From NCBI RefSeq assembly GCF_004363095.1, contig NZ_SNYO01000012.1, positions 124,001-188,000 of the forward strand: a stretch of DNA of 64,000 bases. Direction: 5' to 3'. The notes beneath the pieces are model-generated. The model was not told the origin of the DNA. It did not search any database and worked only from the letters and a program-made list of their open reading frames with translations. A program made the position numbers and the translations under genes. Below are positions 57,083 to 64,000 of the stretch, piece after piece. Source of the stretch: Actinomycetospora succinea. Its GTDB lineage: Bacteria > Actinomycetota > Actinomycetes > Mycobacteriales > Pseudonocardiaceae. The number at the start of each line of letters is the position of its first letter. Within the stretch, counting starts at the first letter, position 1.

Positions 57083-58423
57083 GTGGCCGACGAGGGGCAC
57101 GGAACCGACGGCGGACGTCTCGGCGGGGTGCGGGCGGGGATCGTCGCCACCGGCAGCGAGCTGCTGACCGGGCGGATCACCGACCGCAACGGCCCCTGGG
57201 TGGCCGAGCGCCTCGGCGATCTCGGCGTCGAGGTGTCCCACCTCGTGCTCGTCGGCGACCGCGGCGAGGACATGGCGGCGGCGCTGCGCTTCCTCGCCGG
57301 CGACGGCATCGACCTCGTCGTCACCACCGGCGGGCTCGGCCCCACCGCCGACGACCTCACCGCCGAGGTCGTCGCCGCCGAGACCGACCGGCCGCTCGAG
57401 CTCGACGAGCACATGGAGAAGGTCGTCGGCGACATCATCGCCAAGTTCGCCGACCGCCTGCGCTGGGACGCCGACGCCCTCGCCGCCGCCAACCGCAAGC
57501 AGGCGATGGTGCCGCGCGGGGCGACGCCGATCCGCCCGGCCGGCACGGCGCCGGGGCTGGCGGTGCCGCCCCACCCGGAGCGGGGCGGCCCGACGGTGCT
57601 CGTGCTGCCCGGCCCGCCGCGCGAGGTCCGCGCGATGTGGGACGAGGCGCTGGCGAGCGGGCCGGTGCGCGACGTCCTCGCGCGGACCGCGCCCTGGGCC
57701 GAGACCCACCTGCGCCTGTTCGGGGTGCCCGAGTCCGAGATCGCCGCGACCCTGCGCGACGTCGGCGACACCACCGACCTCACGCCGCTGGAGATCACGA
57801 CCTGCCTGCGCGACTTCACCCTCGAGGTCGACCTGCGCCACGCCCCCGGCTCGACGGCCGCGGCGACCGCGCGCGACGCGGTGGTCGCCGAGATCGACCG
57901 CCGGCACGGGCGCACGATCTTCTCGCGCACCGGGCAGACGATCGACGAGCTGCTGTTCGAGCTGCTCGACGGCCAGGTCGTCGCCACCGCCGAGTCGTGC
58001 ACCGGCGGCCTGCTCGCCGGGAGGCTGACCGCCCCGGCCGGCGCGTCCGCACACGTGGCCGGCGGCGTCGTCTCGTACTCGAACGACGCCAAGGCCGACC
58101 TGCTCGGCGTGCCCCGCGAGCTGATCGATGCCCACGGGGCGGTGTCGCCGCAGGTCGCCGAGGCCATGGCCGACGGCGCCCTGGCCCGCTTCGGCGCGAC
58201 GATCGCGGTGGCGATCACGGGCGTCGCCGGGCCGGGCGGGGGCACCGAGGCGAAGCCGGTCGGCTACGTCTGCTTCTGCGTGCGCACCGCCGACGGGCGC
58301 ACGCTCGCCCGCGACCCGGTGCTGCCCGGCGAGCGCGGCGACATCCGCGAGCGCTCGGTCGTGCTCGCCATGCACCTCATGCGCCGCGCGCTGAGCGGCG
58401 AGGGCGAGCCCGCCCCGGTCTAA
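57083..58423 (+). CDS. cinA: CinA family protein (nicotinamide-nucleotide amidohydrolase type), about 446 aa
   Basis: The N-terminal MoCF-like domain (RAGIVATGSELLTGRITDRNGPWVAERLGDLGVEV, VVTTGGLGPTADD) and the C-terminal CinA domain (ATAESCTGGLLAGRLTAPAGAS, AITGVAGPGGGTEAKPVGYV) are complete. CinA acts in NMN deamidation and ADP-ribose hydrolysis. The start is uncertain: GTG 57083 is used because it gives a mycobacterial-like N-terminus; GTG 57128 and ATG 57047 are alternatives. The stop overlaps the convergent lipase gene by 4 nt. Confidence 0.92.
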   Translation: MADEGHGTDGGRLGGVRAGIVATGSELLTGRITDRNGPWVAERLGDLGVEVSHLVLVGDRGEDMAAALRFLAGDGIDLVVTTGGLGPTADDLTAEVVAAETDRPLELDEHMEKVVGDIIAKFADRLRWDADALAAANRKQAMVPRGATPIRPAGTAPGLAVPPHPERGGPTVLVLPGPPREVRAMWDEALASGPVRDVLARTAPWAETHLRLFGVPESEIAATLRDVGDTTDLTPLEITTCLRDFTLEVDLRHAPGSTAAATARDAVVAEIDRRHGRTIFSRTGQTIDELLFELLDGQVVATAESCTGGLLAGRLTAPAGASAHVAGGVVSYSNDAKADLLGVPRELIDAHGAVSPQVAEAMADGALARFGATIAVAITGVAGPGGGTEAKPVGYVCFCVRTADGRTLARDPVLPGERGDIRERSVVLAMHLMRRALSGEGEPAPV

Positions 58424-59232
58424 CCGGCGACGCGCGCGACGAACGCGCTGACGTCGTCGAGGATCTCGGCGTTGTTGGTCTCGTTGAGGACCTCGTGGCG
58501 CGCGCCGGCGTGGATCCGGGTCGTCTGGTCGCTGCCGGCGAGCTTCTCCATCACCGGGCGCGTGGAGTCCATCGGCACGAGCTGGTCGTCCTCGCCGTGC
58601 ACCCAGAGCACGGGCAGGTCGCCGAACCCCGGCCCCGCGGCGATCGCCTCCACCGAGGCCACGAACGCCTCGAGCGTCGGGCGCTTGAACGCCCCGTGCC
58701 ACACCAGCGGGTCGGCCGCGTAGGCCTCGCCGACGGCGGGGTCGCGGGAGAGCACCGCGGGGTCGATCGGGACCTCGGGGATCGGGTCGTACTCGAGCAG
58801 CCCGAAGATGCCCGGGCTGCCGCCGACGACGGGCCCGGTGAGCACGAGGCCCGCGAGGACGTCGGGGTAGCGCTGGGCGTAGCGGGCGGCGATCAGGCCG
58901 CCCATCGAGTGCCCGAGCAGGACGATCGGCAGGTCGGGGTGCTCGTTGCGCGCGACGCGCCGGACCTGGTCGAGGTCCTCGACGACCTCCTCGAGGTCGT
59001 GCACGAGCACCGGCTCGCCCTCCGAGCGCCCGTGGCCCTGGTGGTCGGGCGCGTAGACGACGGCGCCGTCGCCGGCGAGCCGGTCGAGGACGTGTGCGTA
59101 GCGCCCGGAGTGCTCGCCGTAGCCGTGGGCGACGAGCACGACCCGGCGCGGCGCGGCCTCCGGGTCGCGGCGGCGCACGACGACGCGCCCGCGGGTGCCG
59201 TCGATGTCGAGGTCGGTCTCGGTGCCGATCAT
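58420..59232 (-). CDS. Monoacylglycerol lipase-type alpha/beta hydrolase, 270 aa
   Basis: VVLVAHGYGEHSGRYAHVLDRLAGDG and the nucleophile elbow GHSMGG (Ser109) match the monoglyceride lipase family, similar to Rv0183. The Asp is in HGEDDQLVPMDS and the His in GARHEVLNE. The ATG at 59232 overlaps the stop of the next hydrolase by 4 nt. It is last in the lipid operon and would release glycerol and fatty acid from monoacylglycerol. Confidence 0.9.
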   Translation of the reverse strand: MIGTETDLDIDGTRGRVVVRRRDPEAAPRRVVLVAHGYGEHSGRYAHVLDRLAGDGAVVYAPDHQGHGRSEGEPVLVHDLEEVVEDLDQVRRVARNEHPDLPIVLLGHSMGGLIAARYAQRYPDVLAGLVLTGPVVGGSPGIFGLLEYDPIPEVPIDPAVLSRDPAVGEAYAADPLVWHGAFKRPTLEAFVASVEAIAAGPGFGDLPVLWVHGEDDQLVPMDSTRPVMEKLAGSDQTTRIHAGARHEVLNETNNAEILDDVSAFVARVAG

Positions 59233-60011
59233 GCGGGCGTCTCCAGGGTTCGGTGGGCGGTGGTCACGCCGAGGACGGCGTCGACCACCAGGTCGGGGTC
59301 GTCCCACATCGGCACGTGACCGACGCGGGGCAGGCGCACGAACTCCGCGCCGGGCAGACGTTCGCGCAGCGCGACGCCGTGGCGTCGCCAGGGGATGAGA
59401 CGGTCGCGCCCGGACCAGGCGACGCGCACGGGGCAGGGCAGGTCGTCGAACGGCGCGACGCCCCCGTGCTCGGCGGCGCCGTCGAGCAGCTCGCGGAGGA
59501 TCACGCAGCCGGCGAGGTCGTCGAAGAGCTCGCCGACGTCCTCGGTCGGCACCCGGTCGCCGCGCTCGAGCACCCGCGCGAGCAGCAGGCGGCGCATCCA
59601 CGGCCGGCGCGCCGCCGTGCGCAAGGTCGTCGACCCGGCCAGCGCCGAGCCCAGCCGGAACGACCACACCAGCCGGCGCAGGTCCCACCCGTTGCCCCAG
59701 CCCCCGGCCGGCGACAGCGCCACCACCGAGCGCGCCCGTCCGCGCCGCGCGAGCTCGAGGGCCACCCAGCCGCCGAGGGAGTTGCCGACGAGGTGCGCGG
59801 TCGGCATGCCCGCGGCGTCCATGAGCGTCTCGACGTCGTCGACGATCCCGGCCACGCCGACCGGCGTGCCGTCGGGCCACGCCGCGCCGCCGCGGTGCCC
59901 GGCCATCGTCGGCACGAGGACCTCGTGGTGCGCCTCGAGCGCCGCCCGGACCGGCTCCCACGCGCGCGCCGACATGCTCGCCCCGTGCAGGAGCACCAGG
60001 GGCTCAGTCAT
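59229..60011 (-). CDS. Alpha/beta hydrolase, 260 aa
   Basis: Begins LVLLHGASMSARAWEPV, with nucleophile Ser78 in VGNSLGGW, Asp in WSGRDRLIP and His in VGHVPMWDD, a full catalytic triad. The substrate is not evident; context with WS/DGAT and monoacylglycerol lipase suggests an acylglycerol or ester. It occupies the place of lipQ in the mycobacterial plsB2-plsC-Rv2484c-lipQ cluster, without clear sequence identity to LipQ. It overlaps the WS/DGAT gene by 8 nt. Confidence 0.88.
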   Translation of the reverse strand: MTEPLVLLHGASMSARAWEPVRAALEAHHEVLVPTMAGHRGGAAWPDGTPVGVAGIVDDVETLMDAAGMPTAHLVGNSLGGWVALELARRGRARSVVALSPAGGWGNGWDLRRLVWSFRLGSALAGSTTLRTAARRPWMRRLLLARVLERGDRVPTEDVGELFDDLAGCVILRELLDGAAEHGGVAPFDDLPCPVRVAWSGRDRLIPWRRHGVALRERLPGAEFVRLPRVGHVPMWDDPDLVVDAVLGVTTAHRTLETPA

Positions 60012-61440
60012 GTGCCCGCCCCATCGCCAGCACCTCGGCGAACCCGTCGGCGAGGTCGTGGGTGAAGCCCTCGAGGTCGGTGAACGAGGCGGCGTCGAGG
60101 TTCGCGGCGACGCAGCACGTGTCGCCGTGGGTGACCATCGCGATCATCGCCGCGCAGCCGGGCAACGGCGCGAACGGGTAGCTGCGCACGATCTTCGCGC
60201 CGGCGAGGAAGGCGTCGTCGCGCAGGCCCGGGATGTTGCTGGCCTGCAGGTCGTTGCTCTTCGTCGCGCCGCCCCCGAAGCCGGCGACGACCGCGCCCGG
60301 CAGGCGGGCGAGCCAGGCGCTGACGATCTCGACGCTCTCCAGGGCCGGCTCGCCGAGCGCGATCTTCATGCGCCGCCGGACGTCGACGACCCGCGCGGCC
60401 GGGTCGACGATCCCGACCGGCGCCGAGAGCCGCGCGGGCGCGAAGTGGTTGCCGCCGGGCTCGTGCTCCTCGCGGCGGATCGACACCGGCAGCGTCACGG
60501 GCATGAGCCGGTCGGGCGGCAGCGGCTCCCCGCGGCGCTCGGAGTACCGCCGGAACGCCCCCAGGAGCCCGGCGACGTAGGCGTCGTTGACCGACCCGCC
60601 GACCGACTTCCCGGCCGCGCGCAGCTCGGCGAAGGGCACGTCGAGCGTGCGGAAGCGCCACGACGGGCTGCGGTGGGCGAGCACCGGCAGCGGCGGCGCG
60701 GGCGGCGGCGAGAGCACGCGGCGCGCGGACACCACGTAGGCGACCGCGTCGCGCACCGCTCGGTCCGGCCGGACCAGCGACGCGGCCGCCCCCAGCAGGC
60801 TCTTACCGGCCCCGCCCACCAGGCCGAGGTCGCTGCGGACCTGCCGCACCACCTCGTGCGACAGGGTCGCCGGCGGCCCGGACGGCGGGGGCGGCTGCGG
60901 CTTGTCGGTCATCGACTCCCGCGTCCGCGAGTGCAGCCCGGCCAGCAGCTGGGCGAGCCCCATCCCGTCGGACAGGACGTGGCTGAGCTTGAACACCAGC
61001 GCCGCCCCGCCGTCGGGCAGGCCGCCGACGATCGTCGCTTCCCAGAGCGGCCGCGACGAGTCGAGCGGCGTCATCGCGATCTGCTCGGCGAGGGTGAACA
61101 GCCCCGGCGTCCCCGCGCCGTCGGGCAGCCGCAGGCGCCGCAGGTGGTAGTGCAGGTCGAAGTCGGGGTCGAGCGCCCAGTGCGGCGTCCCCGCCCCCAG
61201 GAACGGGGTGACGATCCGCTCGCGGAACCGCGGCACCACCCGCGACGCCCAGTCGGTGGCGGCGACGAAGCGGTCCCAGTCCGGCTCGCGGTCGAGGGTC
61301 TCGACGAGGACGACCGTGGAGCGCATCCGCGGGTCGGCCTCGACGCGCCACATCAGCGCCTCGAAGCCGGTCAGCTCCTCCGAGCGCGACCAGAGCAGGC
61401 GGCCGTCGTCGCTGCGGGGCGGGGTCGGGTCGAGGCTCAC
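60004..61440 (-). CDS. Wax ester synthase/diacylglycerol acyltransferase (WS/DGAT) family, 478 aa
   Basis: The enzyme would acylate diacylglycerol (or fatty alcohol) to store lipid. The HHxxxDG motif reads SHVLSDG at 153-159: the first His is Ser, the second, catalytic His is kept. The PLW-type motif is seen in SSRPLWEATIVGGL (129-142), and the ND-motif in GGSVNDAYVAGLLGAFRRY. The GTG at 61440 overlaps the plsC TGA by 4 nt. Some WS/DGAT members with motif variants have low activity, so function needs testing. Confidence 0.9.
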   Translation of the reverse strand: MSLDPTPPRSDDGRLLWSRSEELTGFEALMWRVEADPRMRSTVVLVETLDREPDWDRFVAATDWASRVVPRFRERIVTPFLGAGTPHWALDPDFDLHYHLRRLRLPDGAGTPGLFTLAEQIAMTPLDSSRPLWEATIVGGLPDGGAALVFKLSHVLSDGMGLAQLLAGLHSRTRESMTDKPQPPPPSGPPATLSHEVVRQVRSDLGLVGGAGKSLLGAAASLVRPDRAVRDAVAYVVSARRVLSPPPAPPLPVLAHRSPSWRFRTLDVPFAELRAAGKSVGGSVNDAYVAGLLGAFRRYSERRGEPLPPDRLMPVTLPVSIRREEHEPGGNHFAPARLSAPVGIVDPAARVVDVRRRMKIALGEPALESVEIVSAWLARLPGAVVAGFGGGATKSNDLQASNIPGLRDDAFLAGAKIVRSYPFAPLPGCAAMIAMVTHGDTCCVAANLDAASFTDLEGFTHDLADGFAEVLAMGRAHD

Positions 61441-62834
61441 GTGGCCCCCTCCAGCACGGCGACGAACCGGCTCCGGACGTCCTCGACGTGCTCGGTGAGC
61501 GTCCCGACCGTCCAGTCCGCGGTGTCGATCGGCGGCAGCACGTCGACGTGCACGGTGCCCCCGCGCAGCGTCTGGTGCCCGCGCCACATGACCTCGCCGG
61601 CGTCGTGGATGACGATCGGGACCATCGGCACGCCGGCCTGCATCGCGATGTGGAACGCGCCCTTCTTGAAGCGCCCCAGCCGCGGGGTGGGCGAGCGCGT
61701 GCCCTCGGGGGCGATGGCCAGCGACCAGCCCTCGTCGCGCAGCTTGCGCACCGCGGGCTCGAGGGCCTCCTTCGCCTGCCGGGTGTTGCCGCGGTCGACG
61801 AACGCGACGCCGGCGAGCTTGAACATCGCGCCCCACAGCGGGATCGACGCGGCCTCGGCCTTGGCGACGCCGGTGAACCCGCCGCGCAGCAGCTTCATGA
61901 GCAGCGCGACGTCGATCTTCGACTGGTGGTTGAACACGAACACGCAGGGCCGCGCCGACCACAGGTGCTCGGCGCCGGTGACCTCGACGTCGATCCCGGC
62001 GAGCGCCAGGCCGAGGTCGCCGGTGACCGAGCACGTCAGGTCGATCATGTGCCGGCGCGAGCGGCGGGCGAGCCCGACCGCGGCCGCCGTGCCCGCGGCG
62101 CTCGCCAGCGCGCCGTAGAAGCCGGCGGTGCGCAGGACGTCGCCCGGCGTCGCGAGCGTGCCGCCGCGGGGCGCGACGGGCAGGACGGGATGCTCGCCGT
62201 CCCGCGGGGTGGCCGACACGACAAGCGGGTGCTCCGCCGCCGCCAGCAGCGCCTCCGCGCCGGGCCCGGCGTAGGCGAACGCCACGGCGCGCCCGCCCAG
62301 CGCGGCCGCCTTGCGCCCGCCGCGGCCGTCGAACAGCACGGGCCCCTCGACCTCGCCGGTCAGCGTGCCCTCGCCGACGGCCACCTCGGTGGCGATCAGC
62401 TCGTCGGCCTCGAGGTCCTCGGCGATCGGGGCGAGCACCGGGCGCGGCGCGTGGCCGGTGACGACGACGTGGTGCCCGGCCCGGCGGTGCTCGAGCACCA
62501 GCGACCACATCTCCGGGCGCAGCGCGGCGCCCAGCTCGTCGCGCAGGACCGCCCGTGCGCGCCGGGCCAGTGCGGGCTCGTCCTCCCCCGCCCAGCCCGC
62601 GACCAGCCGCCGGACCGCGTCCTCGTCGTCGCCGGCGCCCGCGAGCAGCGCGACGTCGCCGGGCAGCGCGCGCCACGCGGTGCGCCCGGAGCGCAGCGCC
62701 TCGCCCGCGTGCGCGGCCACCGCCGAGGTCGCGAGCAGGGCGGTCTCGTCGACCACGGCGACGCTGCCCGCGGGCGCCGCGCGGATGGCGGCGCGCCGGG
62801 CGGCGAGGACACCGAGCTCACTGGTGCGCGGCAC
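61437..62834 (-). CDS. plsC: HAD-like and PlsC acyltransferase fusion, 465 aa
   Basis: The C-terminal half is a 1-acylglycerol-3-phosphate O-acyltransferase: FNHQSKID gives His303-x4-Asp308, and EGTRSPTPRLGRFKKGAF is the second block. The N-terminal about 230 residues resemble a HAD/serine phosphatase domain, but motif I reads VAVVDETALL without the DxD pair, so it is probably inactive. A HAD-PlsC fusion is known for mycobacterial Rv2483c. GTG start overlaps the plsB end by 17 nt. Confidence 0.9.
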   Translation of the reverse strand: MPRTSELGVLAARRAAIRAAPAGSVAVVDETALLATSAVAAHAGEALRSGRTAWRALPGDVALLAGAGDDEDAVRRLVAGWAGEDEPALARRARAVLRDELGAALRPEMWSLVLEHRRAGHHVVVTGHAPRPVLAPIAEDLEADELIATEVAVGEGTLTGEVEGPVLFDGRGGRKAAALGGRAVAFAYAGPGAEALLAAAEHPLVVSATPRDGEHPVLPVAPRGGTLATPGDVLRTAGFYGALASAAGTAAAVGLARRSRRHMIDLTCSVTGDLGLALAGIDVEVTGAEHLWSARPCVFVFNHQSKIDVALLMKLLRGGFTGVAKAEAASIPLWGAMFKLAGVAFVDRGNTRQAKEALEPAVRKLRDEGWSLAIAPEGTRSPTPRLGRFKKGAFHIAMQAGVPMVPIVIHDAGEVMWRGHQTLRGGTVHVDVLPPIDTADWTVGTLTEHVEDVRSRFVAVLEGAT

Positions 62835-64000
62835 CGAACACCTCCGCTCGCAGCTCGCCCTCGCGCTCGGCCGCCCGCCGCAACCGGTCCCGTACCGCGG
62901 CGACCTCGTCGCGCCAGGCCGCGCGGGCCTCCGGTGTGGCGTCGGCGCCGAGCAGCCCGCGGTTGTCGGCGGCCCGCAGCGCGGTGGTGAACAGCTCGCG
63001 GGACACGACGTCGGCGCCCTGCAGCTGCTGCTGGCGCCACCACTGCTGGCCGAGCCCGGTGCACGCCTCGAGGAACGGGTCGCGGTCCTCGAGAGCCCCG
63101 GTGTGGTCGGCGAGCACCGTCGCGACGACCCACTGCGACTCGACGAACGGCAGCAGCGTGCGCGGCGCGACGAGCAGGTCGGCGTTCCCGAGGATCGCGG
63201 CGGCGTCCCCGGGCGAGGCCGGCGTGTCCGTCCAGCCGGGCGCGAGGCGGTCGAGCTCGGCGAGCAGCTCGTCGCGGAAGTCGCGCTTGCGGGGGAAGAA
63301 GAACTCGAACTTCAGCAGGTCGCGCAGGTGCAGCGCCTCCGCCCAGCACGCCTCGAGGACCTGCTCGCGGTCGAGCTCACCGCCCGCGTCGACGACCGCG
63401 ATCAGCGCCATCTCCAGCACGGCCCGGTTGAGCAGGTGGTGCAGCACGCCGTTGCGGTAGAAGGCGGCGACGTGGTGGCGGTCGGGGCCGATCGACCAGA
63501 CGGTCTGCGGGCCGGCGTCGAAGCGCTCGACGACGCCGACCGACACGAGGCGGTCGAGGGTCTCGGCGACTCCGTCGCCGGTGTCCAGGTCGCCGATGGC
63601 GGGCTCGTCGGCGAGCAGCCGCCGCACCGGTGCGACGACGTCCCGGACCTGCTGATGAGTCAGCGCCCGCCCGCCCGCCCCGAGCAGCGCGAACGTGACG
63701 ACGGACGTGGGCGTCACCGGCGTGGCCCGGTTGATGCCCAGGCACACCCGGAACGCGACCTTCTCCAGCTGCGCCGAGCCCTCGCCGGCGTCGCGCAGGG
63801 CGTCGCGCAGGGCGATCGGCTCGCCGAAGCGGATGCGGGCCGAGCCGATCCGGCGTTGCTGGTCGCGCATGTAGCCGGCGAGCCAGCCGAGCCCCTCGGC
63901 CTTCTTGCCCGCGCCGCCCTGCTCGGCGGCCAGCGCGCCGACCTCGTGGAGCTGGTCGTAGTGCAGCGACACCGGGACGAGCAGCGGGTCGGCGCCCGGG
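62818..64000 (-). CDS. plsB: Glycerol-3-phosphate acyltransferase PlsB, C-terminal part (5' end outside window)
   Basis: The frame is open to the window edge and reads DPLLVPVSLHYDQLHEVGALAAEQGG near its start, matching the VPVSLxYDQ block of PlsB. Later segments (IRFGEPIALRDALRD, VTPTSVVTFALLG, FYRNGVLHHLLNRAVLE) are typical of the mycobacterial PlsB2 type. The catalytic NHxxxxD block lies beyond the window. PlsB makes lysophosphatidate for PlsC, the next gene. A Met at 63972 is internal, not the start. Confidence 0.93.
   Translation of the reverse strand, partial: PGADPLLVPVSLHYDQLHEVGALAAEQGGAGKKAEGLGWLAGYMRDQQRRIGSARIRFGEPIALRDALRDAGEGSAQLEKVAFRVCLGINRATPVTPTSVVTFALLGAGGRALTHQQVRDVVAPVRRLLADEPAIGDLDTGDGVAETLDRLVSVGVVERFDAGPQTVWSIGPDRHHVAAFYRNGVLHHLLNRAVLEMALIAVVDAGGELDREQVLEACWAEALHLRDLLKFEFFFPRKRDFRDELLAELDRLAPGWTDTPASPGDAAAILGNADLLVAPRTLLPFVESQWVVATVLADHTGALEDRDPFLEACTGLGQQWWRQQQLQGADVVSRELFTTALRAADNRGLLGADATPEARAAWRDEVAAVRDRLRRAAEREGELRAEVFGAAHQ

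Overview
The window is very GC-rich chromosomal DNA with dense, mostly minus-strand genes, frequent GTG/TTG starts and 1- or 4-nt stop/start overlaps. Gene content and order (tRNA-Thr, tRNA-Met, rpmG, hadA, hadB, tRNA-Trp, secE, nusG, rplKA, rplJL, mkl, rpoBC, rpsLG, fusA, tuf, then the S10, spc and alpha operons) match high-GC Actinobacteria and resemble the Mycobacterium arrangement. With a complete mce operon, HadAB-type dehydratases and a triacylglycerol enzyme cluster, a mycolata-related or pseudonocardial actinomycete is the best guess (inference, no 16S present). No IS element, phage, CRISPR array or other mobile DNA was seen.

Layout. 1-540: end of a Rieske-type gene and a VOC gene behind a candidate MerR-type promoter. 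519-5361 (minus): truA, rplQ, rpoA, rpsD, rpsK, rpsM, rpmJ, infA (alpha operon plus truA). 5541-7093: a DUF1707-type membrane protein and an unrecognised secreted protein. 7175-9986: map, adk, secY. 10205-20327: the S10-spc block from rpsJ to rplO, containing an unusual 82-codon reading frame tiled exactly between rpsN and rpsH. 20745-25163: tuf, fusA, rpsG, rpsL. 25693-33181: rpoC, rpoB. 33598-46714: two Mce-associated genes, mceF-A, two YrbE permeases and an Mkl ATPase with a very long tail. 47118-51233: rplL, rplJ, rplA, rplK, nusG, secE. 51297-55184: tRNA-Trp, the plus-strand aspartate aminotransferase and SGNH hydrolase, then hadB, hadA, rpmG, tRNA-Met and tRNA-Thr. 55223-64000: an EAL-domain protein, cinA on the plus strand, and a lipid operon (plsB fragment, plsC, WS/DGAT, two alpha/beta hydrolases).

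Most of the window is the translation and transcription core: ribosomal proteins, RNA polymerase, EF-Tu, EF-G, IF-1, NusG and the SecY/SecE translocon, plus Map and Adk. Inserted into it is an ABC-type lipid importer (Mkl, YrbEA/B, MceA-F, Mas proteins). At the right end is a glycerolipid module that would acylate glycerol-3-phosphate, make storage lipid and hydrolyse it again.

A recurring feature is a set of perfect or near-perfect GC hairpins in gaps inside and between the ribosomal/RNA polymerase operons. Some are clear terminators; others, such as the 16-bp hairpin between rpoB and rpoC, lie between genes that must be expressed together. All promoter calls are by eye and tentative.
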